64,000 nt of DNA from assembly GCA_021820975.1 (NCBI GenBank), contig JAKADA010000002.1, positions 62,001-126,000 on the forward strand, given 5' to 3'. Source of the stretch: Bacillota bacterium. GTDB lineage: Bacteria > Bacillota > Bacilli > Alicyclobacillales > SLC66. How positions within the stretch are numbered: the stretch's first letter is position 1; every line of letters begins with the position of its first letter. Under the pieces are notes generated by a model that was not told where the DNA came from, searched no databases, and saw only the letters and a list, made by a program, of their open reading frames with translations. Shown here in pieces: positions 38,837-47,788 of this stretch. Position numbers and translations under genes: made by a program.

Positions 38837-39974
38837 CTGGTTTCTCACGTTTAGGCAATGGCCCAAGATATTGATAAAAATGGCATTCAATACGACCGTT
38901 GTAAAGTTTGCGATTTTTATCAGCCTGCTTGCCAAACAACCGTTCAAAAGCAGGATGGGCTGTAATGATGAAGAATGACCATGTGGGCAGCCTTCGGGCT
39001 GCCTGACCCATTTCTTTATACAGTTGACGCACAGTTAACTCATCACTGAGGCGTTCACCATAGGGTGGATTGGTGACGATACAGCCATAATCTAATTTTG
39101 TAAAAAAGGTGGCAATGGGTTCTACAGAAAAGGTGATGCTATCAAAAACACCAGCCTTTGTTGCATGTTGACGTGCCATGGCAACGGCGGATGAATCAAT
39201 ATCGGATGCAAGAATCGGTTGTGTGCCTTGAGGTAAAAGCGCATCTCTAGCTTCTTCTCTAGCAAGCTGAAAACTATCCTTAGGAAGGAAAGCGAAGTTT
39301 TCGGCGCTAAAACCGCGGTTTATACCAGGTGCTACATGGCGTGCGATCATAGCAGCTTCGATGGCAATCGTTCCACTGCCGCATAAAGGATCAGCAAACG
39401 GTCGGTGTGCTTGCCAACGGCTTAAAAGGACAAGCGCTGCAGCGAGTGTCTCTTTAATCGGTGCAGGCCCCATTTCTGTACGGTAACCTCGTTTATGTAA
39501 GCCTGGACCACTTGTATCTAGAGTCAAGGTTACGACATCATTCAATATGGATACTTCTATCGCATATAAGTCTCCAGACTCTTCAAGCCATTCTTGTGCA
39601 TAGCGTTCTTGCATACTGGTTACAATGGCTTTTTTAACGATAGATTGGCAAGCTGGAACACTGGATAATTGTGATTTGACGGAACGACCTTCCACAGGAA
39701 ATCGCGCATTTTGCGGTAATAGATCAGTCCATGGTAACGTTTTTGTTTGTTCAAATAATTCTTCAAAAGTATGTGCAACAAATTCCCCAACAATAATGAG
39801 GACACGATCTGCACAGCGTAGCCACAGATTACTTCTTGCAATGCCTAATCCGTCTGTTTGATAGATCACTTTTCCGTTAAGAACACGACATTCATATCCA
39901 AGTTGCTTAACTTCTCGTGCCACAACTGCTTCAAGGCCAAGCGGTGCGGTGGCCATGACTGTATAGGTCATCAA
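38826..39974 (-). CDS. THUMP-domain RNA (guanine-N2) methyltransferase, YpsC/RlmL-like
   Basis: A SAM-dependent rRNA methyltransferase, 382 residues. The N-terminal THUMP RNA-binding domain (about 1-160) begins TAPLGLEAVVAREVK. The C-terminal Rossmann domain has DPLCGSGTIAIEAA (SAM loop) and TNPPYGERL (the NPPY catalytic motif of N2-guanine methyltransferases). It resembles Bacillus YpsC and the first half of E. coli RlmL; the modified position (23S G2445 in RlmL) is inferred. The start is TTG 39974 or the next codon, ATG 39971, after AGAGAGGA. A minus-strand extended -10 (TGGTACAAT) is at 40008-40016. Confidence 0.9.
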   Translation of the reverse strand: MMTYTVMATAPLGLEAVVAREVKQLGYECRVLNGKVIYQTDGLGIARSNLWLRCADRVLIIVGEFVAHTFEELFEQTKTLPWTDLLPQNARFPVEGRSVKSQLSSVPACQSIVKKAIVTSMQERYAQEWLEESGDLYAIEVSILNDVVTLTLDTSGPGLHKRGYRTEMGPAPIKETLAAALVLLSRWQAHRPFADPLCGSGTIAIEAAMIARHVAPGINRGFSAENFAFLPKDSFQLAREEARDALLPQGTQPILASDIDSSAVAMARQHATKAGVFDSITFSVEPIATFFTKLDYGCIVTNPPYGERLSDELTVRQLYKEMGQAARRLPTWSFFIITAHPAFERLFGKQADKNRKLYNGRIECHFYQYLGPLPKREKPVTT

Positions 39975-40007
39975 TCGTCCAATCCTCTCTCTAAGTCACT
40001 CTGGCTT

Positions 40008-40016
40008 ATTGTACCA
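40008..40016 (-). promoter_or_regulatory. Extended -10 promoter for the THUMP methyltransferase gene
   Basis: On the minus strand the sequence reads TGGTACAAT, an extended -10 element about 35 bp before the start codon; no good -35 was seen. Confidence 0.4.
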
Positions 40017-40031
40017 CAGTGTTACATACAC

Positions 40032-41354
40032 TCAGGCAAACAGATGTGGGAACACGATCATCAGTCCGTACGTGCTTCCCATCAAGGTAATTGCGATAAT
40101 AATCATCCATCCTGTGATGTTAGCAAGAGTTCGATTCGCAAGTGTTCCCATAATCTCTTTATCATTGACAAGTAAGATTAAAAAGAGAAGTGCCGGTGGC
40201 ATAAGTAAGGTTGCGATAACATTAACCGTAATCGTAATGGCTTGAAGAGGTGCACCAGGTAGTAGAACCACAACGGCGGCAATGATGGCGCCGATGTACA
40301 GAGATGCATAGAACCATGGGGCGTCACGAAATGTTCGATTTAAACTGCTAGGCACTCGGGTTACTTCGCCAAATGCATAAGCTGAACTTGTGGAAATCAT
40401 AATGGTGGCTACAAGTCCTGCCTCTGTCAAGCCAAGTGCAAATAGCGCTGCACCCGTGTGACCGAGATAGGGAATGAGGACACTCGCAAATTGCGATTGT
40501 GTGACAGTGCTTAAGTTCACGTGATGGATAAACAGCGGTGCGGTAGCCACCACCGTTGCGATAGCGGCGATGGCTGCGATGAGGGCACCAAGAGCCGTAT
40601 CCACTCTGCCGTGTGCTATATCATTTTTCGTAATGCCTTTATCGACCGCGGCACTTTGTTGAAAAAAGAGCATCCAAGGTGTTACTGTGGCTCCCACATC
40701 AGCCATCAGTTGTACAAGCAAAGGTAAGTGAAATCCCCCAGGTAAGGGGCTAAATGTGTATAGTGAATGGCCAATGGCAGCTACATTTGGATGAGCCAAC
40801 AGGGCAGCTGGGATAAAAATGAGATTAAAGAGGGCAAGTGATAAAGCAATACGTTCCCAGGTAAAATAGCGTCTTGACGATGTGGCTAGCACAATGACTA
40901 ACACGGAGAGTAAAACGCTCACAAAAGGCGAAATACCAAAAAAACCGAGACCGGCACGGATGCCTATAAATTCAGTAATTAAGGTTAAAATATTGCCAAT
41001 AACTAGATCAACCATCGAAAAGAAACCCCAGAATCGTCCGAATCGGTCAAAAATAAGTTCCGCATGGCCACGGTGTGTTGCCGCAGCAAGGCGAACCGTC
41101 ATTTCCTGAACGACGTAGGCCATCAAAAATGTTAACACAATAAAAGGAAGGAAAAATCCAATCCCATAGGAGGCACCAGTTTGCGCATAGGATAACATGC
41201 TAGGTGCATCATTTTCTCCAAGCATCACGAGAATGCCAGGTCCGACGAGAAGCCACAGTAATCGCCAACGATGCCCTTCTTTTCGAGCCTTAACTACACG
41301 AAGACGGTCCTTTGCGCGTGCTTTGTCTTCCTGTGTCCATTCATCCTCTCGCAT
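40032..41354 (-). CDS. NRAMP-related divalent metal transporter with altered metal-binding site
   Basis: A membrane transporter of the LeuT-fold NRAMP superfamily, 440 residues, about 11 helices. The first-helix segment is GPGILVMLGENDAPSM; canonical NRAMPs have D-P-G-N where this has D49-A-P-S52. The sixth-helix motif M-P-H is replaced by T225-P-W227 (GATVTPWMLFF). The lost Met is the soft ligand that favours Mn/Fe over Mg/Ca. The pattern resembles NRAMP-related Mg transporters more than manganese importers, but this is inference. ATG 41354 follows GGGGGT by eight bases; the frame is open to 41411. It appears to be transcribed alone. Confidence 0.83.
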   Translation of the reverse strand: MREDEWTQEDKARAKDRLRVVKARKEGHRWRLLWLLVGPGILVMLGENDAPSMLSYAQTGASYGIGFFLPFIVLTFLMAYVVQEMTVRLAAATHRGHAELIFDRFGRFWGFFSMVDLVIGNILTLITEFIGIRAGLGFFGISPFVSVLLSVLVIVLATSSRRYFTWERIALSLALFNLIFIPAALLAHPNVAAIGHSLYTFSPLPGGFHLPLLVQLMADVGATVTPWMLFFQQSAAVDKGITKNDIAHGRVDTALGALIAAIAAIATVVATAPLFIHHVNLSTVTQSQFASVLIPYLGHTGAALFALGLTEAGLVATIMISTSSAYAFGEVTRVPSSLNRTFRDAPWFYASLYIGAIIAAVVVLLPGAPLQAITITVNVIATLLMPPALLFLILLVNDKEIMGTLANRTLANITGWMIIIAITLMGSTYGLMIVFPHLFA

Positions 41355-41533
41355 TCGTCTACCCCCTAGACAAGCGATTGTCATACAATGTTCGGTGTTT
41401 CCAAAATGCAACTTTTTTAACCTAGTACAATAAAATTGCCCATGGGAAAAATATAAGTTTATTGTATGATTAAATGACTGTAATGTGAAGTGCTATCATA
41501 GAAGGTGTATAACGGACTAAGGGGGAGTGGCGA

Positions 41534-41971
41534 ATGGAAGAAAATTATATAGGCCAATGGTCAGTTCCAGTCAATAATGTCATTGAATGGGGTGCCGTGC
41601 GCAAATTTGCAATGGCCATCGGTGATCACAATCCTAACTACTTTGATGAACAAACAGCACAGCACAATCATTACGGGCGTTTGATCGCTCCGCCTACGTT
41701 TGCCGTGTCATTAGATTATGGGGTGCTTCCAGGTGGAGGTTTTGATTTTACTGGGATGATTCATAGTGAGCAAACGTTTTCTTCTTTGAGGCCATTATTT
41801 GTTGGAGAAACGCTTACATGTTCCGCTCGATTGGCGGATTGCACAACACGGAAGACGGGCTCTATGCAGATGACTTTTTATGTTTTTGAACAACAGGCTG
41901 TAGCTAGTGATGGTACCGTTGTCTGCACAGCTCGCATGACGGTGCTTCGACGAGAGGTGGTGGCACAATGA
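41534..41971 (+). CDS. MaoC-like dehydratase, structural (HadA-like) subunit
   Basis: A hotdog-fold protein of 145 residues resembling the N-terminal MaoC domain or HadA of (3R)-hydroxyacyl dehydratases. The region AIGDHNPNYFDEQTA corresponds to the hydratase motif but has Tyr where the catalytic His should be, so it is probably the substrate-binding, non-catalytic partner. AAGGGGGAG precedes the ATG. It overlaps the next gene by 4 bp (ATGA), as expected for subunits of one heterodimer. The acyl substrate is unknown. Confidence 0.83.
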   Translation: MEENYIGQWSVPVNNVIEWGAVRKFAMAIGDHNPNYFDEQTAQHNHYGRLIAPPTFAVSLDYGVLPGGGFDFTGMIHSEQTFSSLRPLFVGETLTCSARLADCTTRKTGSMQMTFYVFEQQAVASDGTVVCTARMTVLRREVVAQ

Positions 41972-42390
41972 GTAAACAGCTATGGCAACGGGGAGATAAA
42001 CTCAAAACGGTTATAAAAGGTCCTGTGACGCAAGTGGACCTTGTCCGCTACGCAGGTGCTTCTGGTGACTTTAATCCGATTCACTTTGATGATGTTGCCG
42101 CTAAACAGGCTGGACTTGATGGTGTGATTGCACATGGTATGTTAACAATGGCGTATGTTGGCCAATTGATTAATGAATTTGCTTCGGACAATGCTTTACT
42201 CAAAGAATTTAGTGTTCGCTTTAGGGCAATGGTCAAACCTGGCGATACAATTATCTGTTCTGGCGAAGTTATCCGTGTGGAGCCGCTAGATTCGGAGGAT
42301 ATACAAGTGACCGTGTCGGTACTCGCTGAGACAGACACATCGCAAACAGCCATAAAAGGTACGGCGATTCTCCTTTTTTATGCAAAGTGA
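41968..42390 (+). CDS. MaoC-like dehydratase, catalytic (HadB-like) subunit
   Basis: A hotdog-fold R-specific enoyl hydratase/dehydratase, 140 residues. The motif SGDFNPIHFDDVAA carries the catalytic Asp and His (D-x4-H), followed by GVIAHGMLTMAY, the standard R-hydratase signature. It is translationally coupled to the upstream HadA-like gene. Together they probably act on (3R)-hydroxyacyl thioesters in fatty-acid metabolism. Confidence 0.86.
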   Translation: MSKQLWQRGDKLKTVIKGPVTQVDLVRYAGASGDFNPIHFDDVAAKQAGLDGVIAHGMLTMAYVGQLINEFASDNALLKEFSVRFRAMVKPGDTIICSGEVIRVEPLDSEDIQVTVSVLAETDTSQTAIKGTAILLFYAK

Positions 42391-42397
42391 TATGTCG

Positions 42398-42406
42398 TGC
42401 TATACT
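42398..42406 (+). promoter_or_regulatory. Extended -10 promoter of the pncA-pgi-cysK-osmC run
   Basis: TGCTATACT at 42398-42406 is a good extended -10 element, eight bases after the upstream stop codon. The -35 is not clear. Confidence 0.45.
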
Positions 42407-42435
42407 ACCGATAGGATAAGGTGGTGATGGATCAA

Positions 42436-42969
42436 ATGTCTAAAACGGCTTGGCTGGTTGTGGATATGACAGAAGACTTTGTCGCAACGAATGGCGCTTT
42501 GACGTGCGGTCAAAGTGGCCAAGCCATTGTTGATCCTCTTGTGAAAAGCCTCACGAAGGCGCGTGTTCAAGGCGATCTTATTATTTTTGCATGCGATGCG
42601 CATGAACCACAAGATGCTGAGTTTCGCTTGTGGCCGCCGCATTGTATTAAGGGAACTTCTGGCGCGATGTTATACGGTGCTGTCAAGAATTTTTATGACA
42701 CGTATCGCAGTGATTCAGTTTTCTATTTAGAGAAAACGCGTTACGATGCTTTTTACGAGACAAATCTTGATGATCTTTTGCGTTCGCACGCGATAAAAAA
42801 TGTACATATTGCAGGCGTATGCACATCGATTTGTTGCTATGCAACGGCAAGTGGAGCGTATTATCGAGGTTATGGAGTTTATCTGGAGCCAACTTTAATG
42901 GCAGATCTTACCGATAAAGATCATAACTATGCCATTCAACATATGCGAGATGTGCTTAAAGCACAATGA
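42436..42969 (+). CDS. pncA: Nicotinamidase
   Basis: An isochorismatase-fold amidase that converts nicotinamide to nicotinate for NAD salvage. The catalytic triad is Asp in VVDMTEDF, Lys in LEKTRYDAF and Cys in GVCTSICC. The metal-binding stretch DAHEPQD with WPPHCIKGT is typical of nicotinamidases and sets it apart from other isochorismatase-like proteins. It has 177 residues. ATG 42436 lies ten bases after AAGGTGG; the earlier in-frame codons overlap that site. It is first in a same-strand run with pgi 15 bp downstream. Confidence 0.87.
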   Translation: MSKTAWLVVDMTEDFVATNGALTCGQSGQAIVDPLVKSLTKARVQGDLIIFACDAHEPQDAEFRLWPPHCIKGTSGAMLYGAVKNFYDTYRSDSVFYLEKTRYDAFYETNLDDLLRSHAIKNVHIAGVCTSICCYATASGAYYRGYGVYLEPTLMADLTDKDHNYAIQHMRDVLKAQ

Positions 42970-42984
42970 AAGGATGATTCATGC

Positions 42985-44334
42985 ATGATTCGTATACTAC
43001 ATAAAGCCCAGGAATTTGTAACCGATCGTGAACTGCAATTGCAACAACCGTTTATTGATGCGGCACATCGGTTAGTCCATGAAAAATCAGGTGCAGGCAA
43101 CGACTTTTTAGGCTGGGTAAACTTGCCGACTGACTATGATAAAGAAGAATTTGCACGCATCAAGGAAGTCGGAAAACGCATTGCTGCAAATTCTGATCTG
43201 CTTGTCGTCATTGGCATTGGTGGTTCGTATCTTGGTGCCCGAGCAGCTCTTCATTTTTTGCAACATTCTTTTTCAGAGTTGTTACCAAAAGATCAAAAAC
43301 CCGTACAGGTTGTGTTTGTTGGTAATCAAATGAGCTCTACCTATATGCAAGAATTGCTTTCGATTCTTGATCAACACGAAGTGTCTGTCAATGTTATTTC
43401 CAAGTCAGGAACAACGACTGAACCTGCTTTGGCTTTTCGGTTTTTACAAGATTATCTTGTTAAACGTTATGGACAACAAGAAGCGAGTCAACGTATTTAT
43501 GCGACGACAGATAAAGCCAAAGGTGCGCTTCGTTCTTTGGCCAACGAATTTCATTATGAGACATTCGTTATTCCAGACGATGTGGGGGGACGCTTTTCTG
43601 TACTAACTCCCGTCGGACTTTTGCCGTTAGCTGCTGCGGGTGTCGACCTGGATACTTTAATGGCAGGCGCAAGACAAGCACAAAATGAACTTGTAACACC
43701 TGACGTGTTAAAAAACCCTGCTTATACGTATGCTGCATTACGAACCATTTTACGGGAAAAGGGTAAATCGATTGAAATGTTGATCAGTTATGAACCTGGT
43801 TTGCATTATGTCAGTGAATGGTGGAAACAACTGTTTGGCGAAAGTGAAGGGAAAGATCACAAGGGACTATTTCCTGCTTCAGCCGATTTTTCCACTGATT
43901 TGCATTCGTTAGGTCAATTTGTGCAAGATGGCTCACGTGTGATGTTTGAAACTGTGCTTAAAGTCAAAACACCACGCCAGAGTCTACGCATTGAATCGCT
44001 AGCAGGAGATCCGGATGGATTGAATTATTTGTCAGGACGTCTTATGCAAGAAGTGAATGATACGGCACTTGAAGCAACAATGCTTGCTCATACAGAAGGT
44101 GGCGTACCGAATGTGATTCTTGAATTGGAAGATATGAGTGAGAAGACGTTAGGTTATTTGTTTTACTTCTTTGAAAAAGCAGTGGCCATTAGTGGATATT
44201 TGTTAGGCGTCAATCCTTTTGATCAGCCCGGAGTCGAAGCATATAAGGCTAACATGTTCGCCTTATTAGGAAAGCCAGGCTACGAAGAACAGAGAGCTAT
44301 GCTTAAAAATAGGAATTCTTCGTCATTGGCCTAG
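42985..44334 (+). CDS. pgi: Glucose-6-phosphate isomerase
   Basis: Interconverts glucose 6-phosphate and fructose 6-phosphate. The 449-residue length is the compact Bacillus type. Family signatures seen are [11 protein letters not shown] (phosphate loop), [32 protein letters not shown] with the catalytic Glu/Arg region, and [16 protein letters not shown]. The ATG follows GGATGATT. It is probably co-transcribed with pncA and cysK. Confidence 0.96.
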   Translation: MIRILHKAQEFVTDRELQLQQPFIDAAHRLVHEKSGAGNDFLGWVNLPTDYDKEEFARIKEVGKRIAANSDLLVVIGIGGSYLGARAALHFLQHSFSELLPKDQKPVQVVFVGNQMSSTYMQELLSILDQHEVSVNVISKSGTTTEPALAFRFLQDYLVKRYGQQEASQRIYATTDKAKGALRSLANEFHYETFVIPDDVGGRFSVLTPVGLLPLAAAGVDLDTLMAGARQAQNELVTPDVLKNPAYTYAALRTILREKGKSIEMLISYEPGLHYVSEWWKQLFGESEGKDHKGLFPASADFSTDLHSLGQFVQDGSRVMFETVLKVKTPRQSLRIESLAGDPDGLNYLSGRLMQEVNDTALEATMLAHTEGGVPNVILELEDMSEKTLGYLFYFFEKAVAISGYLLGVNPFDQPGVEAYKANMFALLGKPGYEEQRAMLKNRNSSSLA

Positions 44335-44345
44335 GAGGAACTACG

Positions 44346-45263
44346 ATGCGCGTTGTCGATTGTGTCACCGATTTGGTTGGGAGGACCCCTTTGTTTCGCC
44401 CACAGCGCATTATCGATGACGGGTCTGCTGATCTTTTGCTCAAACTCGAGCGATTTAACCCCGGAGGAAGTGTAAAAGATCGTCCTGCTTTAAACATGAT
44501 CCTACGCGCACAAGAACGGGGAGACCTACGCAGAGGTATGACCATTATTGAACCAACTAGCGGCAATACAGGCATTGGAATTGCTATGGTGTCTGCTGCG
44601 ATGGGATACCGTGCGATATTGGTGATGCCTGATACAATGACGCGTGAACGTATTGCCATCTTACAAGCTTATGGTGCTAAAGTGGTCTTGACACCTGGTA
44701 GTTTGCGGATGCAAGGGGCAGTCGATAAAGCAAAGGAATTGCAAGCGATGATGGGTGATGACGCCGTAATTTTAGGTCAGTTTGAAAATAGCGATAACCC
44801 AGATGCACATCGTACGACAACGGCTCTTGAGATCTTGGAACAAGTAGATGGCCAACTCGATGCTTTTGTCTGTTCCGCCGGTACGGGCGGAACAGTCACT
44901 GGCGTCGGTGAGACACTCCATCAATACCTTAGCCAAATTCGTATTGTGGTTGTTGAACCTATGGGATCGCCGGTTTTATCTGGTGGCAAGCCAGGTCCCC
45001 ATAAGCTTGTCGGTACAAGTCCTGGATTTATTCCACCCATTTTAAATACATCGATTTACGATCAAATTATTCAGGTATCTGATGATGAGGCGATCATGAT
45101 GACTCGCCAACTAGCTCAACGAGAGGCATTACTCGTGGGTGTTTCGTCCGGTGCTGTTGTCTTTGCTGCGCGACAGATTGCGCAGGAGCTAGGGACGGGT
45201 AAACGTGTTGTGGCTCTGTGTCCTGATACAGGCGAACGTTACTTGAGTATGGACTTGTTTTAA
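44346..45263 (+). CDS. cysK: Cysteine synthase (O-acetylserine sulfhydrylase)
   Basis: A PLP enzyme making cysteine from O-acetylserine and sulfide. The PLP Lys is in NPGGSVKDRPA, the asparagine loop TSGNTGIGIAM follows, and the phosphate-binding loop is GTGGTVTGVGE. The 305-residue length is typical. A strong TAGGAGGAA precedes the ATG. The CysK and CysM types are not safely told apart by eye. It starts 11 bp after pgi, and osmC follows after 27 bp. Confidence 0.92.
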   Translation: MRVVDCVTDLVGRTPLFRPQRIIDDGSADLLLKLERFNPGGSVKDRPALNMILRAQERGDLRRGMTIIEPTSGNTGIGIAMVSAAMGYRAILVMPDTMTRERIAILQAYGAKVVLTPGSLRMQGAVDKAKELQAMMGDDAVILGQFENSDNPDAHRTTTALEILEQVDGQLDAFVCSAGTGGTVTGVGETLHQYLSQIRIVVVEPMGSPVLSGGKPGPHKLVGTSPGFIPPILNTSIYDQIIQVSDDEAIMMTRQLAQREALLVGVSSGAVVFAARQIAQELGTGKRVVALCPDTGERYLSMDLF

Positions 45264-45290
45264 TCATAAATGGATTAGGAGGGAAACGTG

Positions 45291-45707
45291 ATGCAAGCTC
45301 GCGTATTATGGCAAGATAAGCGACGGTTTGTAGCTAAAGGTGATTCAGGTCATGAGGTGACAATTGACGCTAAGCTTGAAGCTGGCGGGGAAAATCAAGG
45401 ACCTCGTCCAATGGAACTTTTGCTGATGGGACTTGGTGGATGTACGGGCATTGATATTTTAATGATTCTCGATAAAATGCGTATTTCTTATACGCGAGTG
45501 GATGTGCTCCTAGACGCTGTGCGCGCTCCCGAACCTCCAGAACGCTTCACGGAAATCACATTAACTTACGAAATTGATGCATCGGATGCACCTGCGGATA
45601 AAGTTATGCGAGCAGTTACTTTATCGCAGGAAAAATATTGTTCTGCGGCGCACTCATTGAATGCGAAATTATCAGCTGTGTTAGTGTTAAACGGGCAACG
45701 CATGTAA
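45291..45707 (+). CDS. OsmC-family peroxiredoxin-like protein
   Basis: A 138-residue OsmC/Ohr-fold protein. The two redox Cys of the family are in LGGCTGIDIL and KYCSAAHSL. Such proteins reduce organic hydroperoxides or other electrophiles. It closely resembles the YhfA-type OsmC proteins rather than Ohr. ATG 45291 is seven bases after AGGAGGG; GTG 45288 is an alternative. It is the last gene of the pncA-pgi-cysK-osmC run, just before the decayed PTS/nag region. Confidence 0.88.
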   Translation: MQARVLWQDKRRFVAKGDSGHEVTIDAKLEAGGENQGPRPMELLLMGLGGCTGIDILMILDKMRISYTRVDVLLDAVRAPEPPERFTEITLTYEIDASDAPADKVMRAVTLSQEKYCSAAHSLNAKLSAVLVLNGQRM

Positions 45708-45786
45708 TTGCCCAGGTAATGAGAAATGTCGACCACTTTTTCCAAGGCACGTCATTAGGTGTCTGAATATGTCGATGGAAAGTATC

Positions 45787-45825
45787 CGTTGCCTGTGACA
45801 GCAAAGAAGATTGCCACAGGCAACG
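45787..45825. repeat. Inverted repeat at the left edge of the decayed cluster
   Basis: CGTTGCCTGTG / CACAGGCAACG, 11 bp perfect (45787-45797 with 45815-45825), 17-nt loop, no T tract. It may be a worn terminator after osmC. Confidence 0.5.
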
Positions 45826-45912
45826 AACGGGTACTTAGGAGATGATGCTAGCGATTTTGATAGTAATCATTTTATGAAAGCGCTTGCTAAGGCGGGAGGG
45901 GTAGGGAGTATT

Positions 45913-46478
45913 TTGTTAAAAGAGTACCGGATTGAACGTGTTCTAAATAATAATGTCTTAATCGTTCATGATGAAGGTGAAATAGAAAAGATCTTGGTTG
46001 GTAGAGGTATCGGCTTTGCGGTTAAACCTGGCAATTATATTGACAGTAAGGATATGCGAATTGAGAAACGATTTACCCTTGTATTAGACGAGAACAGAAA
46101 TCATTTTCAGCACATATTCATTCTGCTACGCATGCTAAAGGATTGTCTGAGACCGTACGAATTACTGATGCCATTACAATGGCTGTTAAGGCGATCGAGA
46201 GAGCCATGGGAACCGAACTTCCTAAACACCAATTAAATTACGCTCGAATGGTGGCTCATTTGCGGTATGCTATCCAGCGTGTTTCAAATGGTCAACCAAT
46301 TGATAACCCTTTGACAGATACAATTATAGAAAAACTCCCTCAAAGTTATGAAGTTGCTATGCGAGCTTCTCAAGAGATAAGTATGAGGATAAAAAAGTCT
46401 GTTCCCGTGGAGGAAATTTCTTTTCTAGCCATGCACATTGAGCGACTTAAGATTGCTATGCAACGAACTGAGGAATGA
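45913..46478 (+). pseudogene. glcT: Broken GlcT-type PTS antiterminator (CAT domain plus PRD2)
   Basis: The first part encodes a complete CAT RNA-binding domain (YRIERVLNNNVLIVHD to KRFTLVLDENRN). It then joins directly to the end of PRD1 (HIHSATHAKGLSET) in another frame and to a full PRD2 (VAHLRYAIQRV to FLAMHIERLKIA, both regulatory His present). Intact GlcT/LicT proteins are about 280 residues with two PRDs of about 100 each. Nearly all of PRD1 is missing, and the junction is frameshifted near 46110. A TTG at 45913 after GGGAG is the likely original start. A truncated CAT-only peptide might still be made; CAT domains alone can bind RNA constitutively. Confidence 0.85.
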
Positions 46479-46542
46479 GTTTTCAATTTTCAACTTAAAT
46501 CTATTGCCTTTTACAGATAACTAGTTTACTCTAATTCATGTA

Positions 46543-46600
46543 AGCGTGTAACTGCTGATTCGAGGCAGGCATGAGCCGAAAGGTTTATGCCTGCCTTTTT
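46543..46600 (+). promoter_or_regulatory. RAT antiterminator element overlapping a terminator (GlcT-type)
   Basis: GTGTAACTGCTGATTCG followed by GGCAGGCATGAG (46546-46575) resembles the RNA antiterminator target of GlcT. It overlaps the left arm of a terminator, AGGCAGGCAT / ATGCCTGCCT (46563-46572 with 46587-46596) plus five T. This is the layout upstream of ptsG in Bacillus, and it survives although the antiterminator gene and its target are broken. Confidence 0.75.
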
Positions 46601-46652
46601 GGTCGTTTTAAGTTAACCGCTTACAAATTTGAGTGTCTAAAGGAGGATTTTT

Positions 46653-47579
46653 ATGCAAGCCAAGAATCGGAACCTAATGCAAATTATGCTCCTGTTGGTT
46701 GGGGTGTTTTTGGTTGGAGCCATTCTGTATTGCCGTCGGCATTGCAAAGGAAAACCAAGGTGCATCTGCATTGGCCGCATTTTTGAGTTATGAAGTGATT
46801 ATTCAAGGTGCAACCGCAATTTCATCAAAAATTGATACTGGTGATAAAAGTCCCTTCTTGCTCGTTGCAGGCCTTTTGCTTCGATTGGGGCAACCAGACA
46901 CATTAAATATTCCTTTCATGGCGGCTGCAGGTGGTGCTGAATTTAATTTTCTTCCGATTCTTTCATTTGGCTCACAGGCAATCAACCCAGCAAACAATCT
47001 TGGCTATTTAGGAGCTATTGTTGGGGGGTTATTAACGGGGTGGTTGTTTAACTCTTTTAGTAAGATAAGGATGAAATCGTTTGATTTCATGGGCGGTGCT
47101 AGAGGCATAGCTGTACTCTTAATTCTCTTGTTGTCTGTTATTCTCTCTCTGCTTTTCGGTGTCATTTGGCCGTTTGTTCAAGACGGATTTAATTCCTTGG
47201 GTATCTGGCTAGGAGCGACTGGTGCCATCGGAGCAGGACTTTATGGCGTCTTTAACCGTTTATTGATTCCATTTGGTTTGTTTACGGAAATTATCATGGT
47301 GTAACAGGTGACTTAAATCGATTCTTTGCAGGTGATCCCACTGCTGGCGGATATATAGCAGGATTTTTCCCGATCATGATGTTTGGTCTCCCTGGAGCTG
47401 CACTAGCTATGATTCTTGCCGCAAAACCAGAAAGGCGCAAGGCGGTTGCTGGAGTTTTGGGGAGTGCTGCCTTTACGGCGTTTCTGACTGGTGTCACGGA
47501 ACCCCTAGAGTTTGCTTTTATGTTTGTTGCACCCGTTCTATTTGTTGTTCATGCACTATTAACTGGTATTTCCATATGT
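46653..47579 (+). pseudogene. Broken PTS glucose/N-acetylglucosamine EIIC gene with displaced blocks
   Basis: AGGAGG precedes ATG 46653, but the frame ends within 50 codons. In the next frame, IAVGIAKENQGASALAAFLS comes before AGLLLRLGQPDTLNIPFMAA, the reverse of the usual order in ptsG/nagP-type EIIC. Normal order then resumes (NLGYLGAIVGGLLTG to YGVFNRLLIPFG) to a stop at 47304. After another frameshift the gene continues from GVTGDLNRFFAGDPT through GVTEPLEFAFMFVAPVL to HALLTGIS. The EIIC end and any EIIB domain are missing. This cannot make a working permease. Specificity for glucose or GlcNAc cannot be settled, though the nag genes favour GlcNAc. Confidence 0.85.
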
Positions 47580-47729
47580 AAAGGTGATAAGGAAGTAGAT
47601 ATGAAAAGTATCCTAGGTATTCTTTCATTATCAGTGGATTTTGGCGATCTGGTTATGATAAAAGCGATTGGTGCAGATGAAGAGCAAGCAATGACAAACT
47701 TGATACGATTTTTTAATGAATTATCCTGA
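47580..47729 (+). pseudogene. ptsH: C-terminal remnant of HPr (ptsH), fused to the EIIC remnant
   Basis: The reading frame leaves EIIC at TGISI and continues GDKEVDMKSILGILSLSV to GADEEQAMTNLIRF, which matches the second half of HPr, including the regulatory Ser46 region (KSIMG in Bacillus). The N-terminal half with the phosphorylatable His15 is gone. The fusion is in frame with the EIIC fragment. No ptsI sequence follows: the EIIA gene starts 60 bp later, although glcT-ptsG-ptsH-ptsI is the usual order. Confidence 0.82.
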
Positions 47730-47788
47730 AGATAGTGGCTCTATCTGATCATATTGGCAAGTTGGCCTCAAGGAAGGGAAGTTCTATC

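Noticed and set aside
45787-45825. Insertion-sequence terminal repeat at the cluster edge
   Set aside because: There is no transposase, no target duplication and no matching copy at the other border; a simple hairpin explains it.
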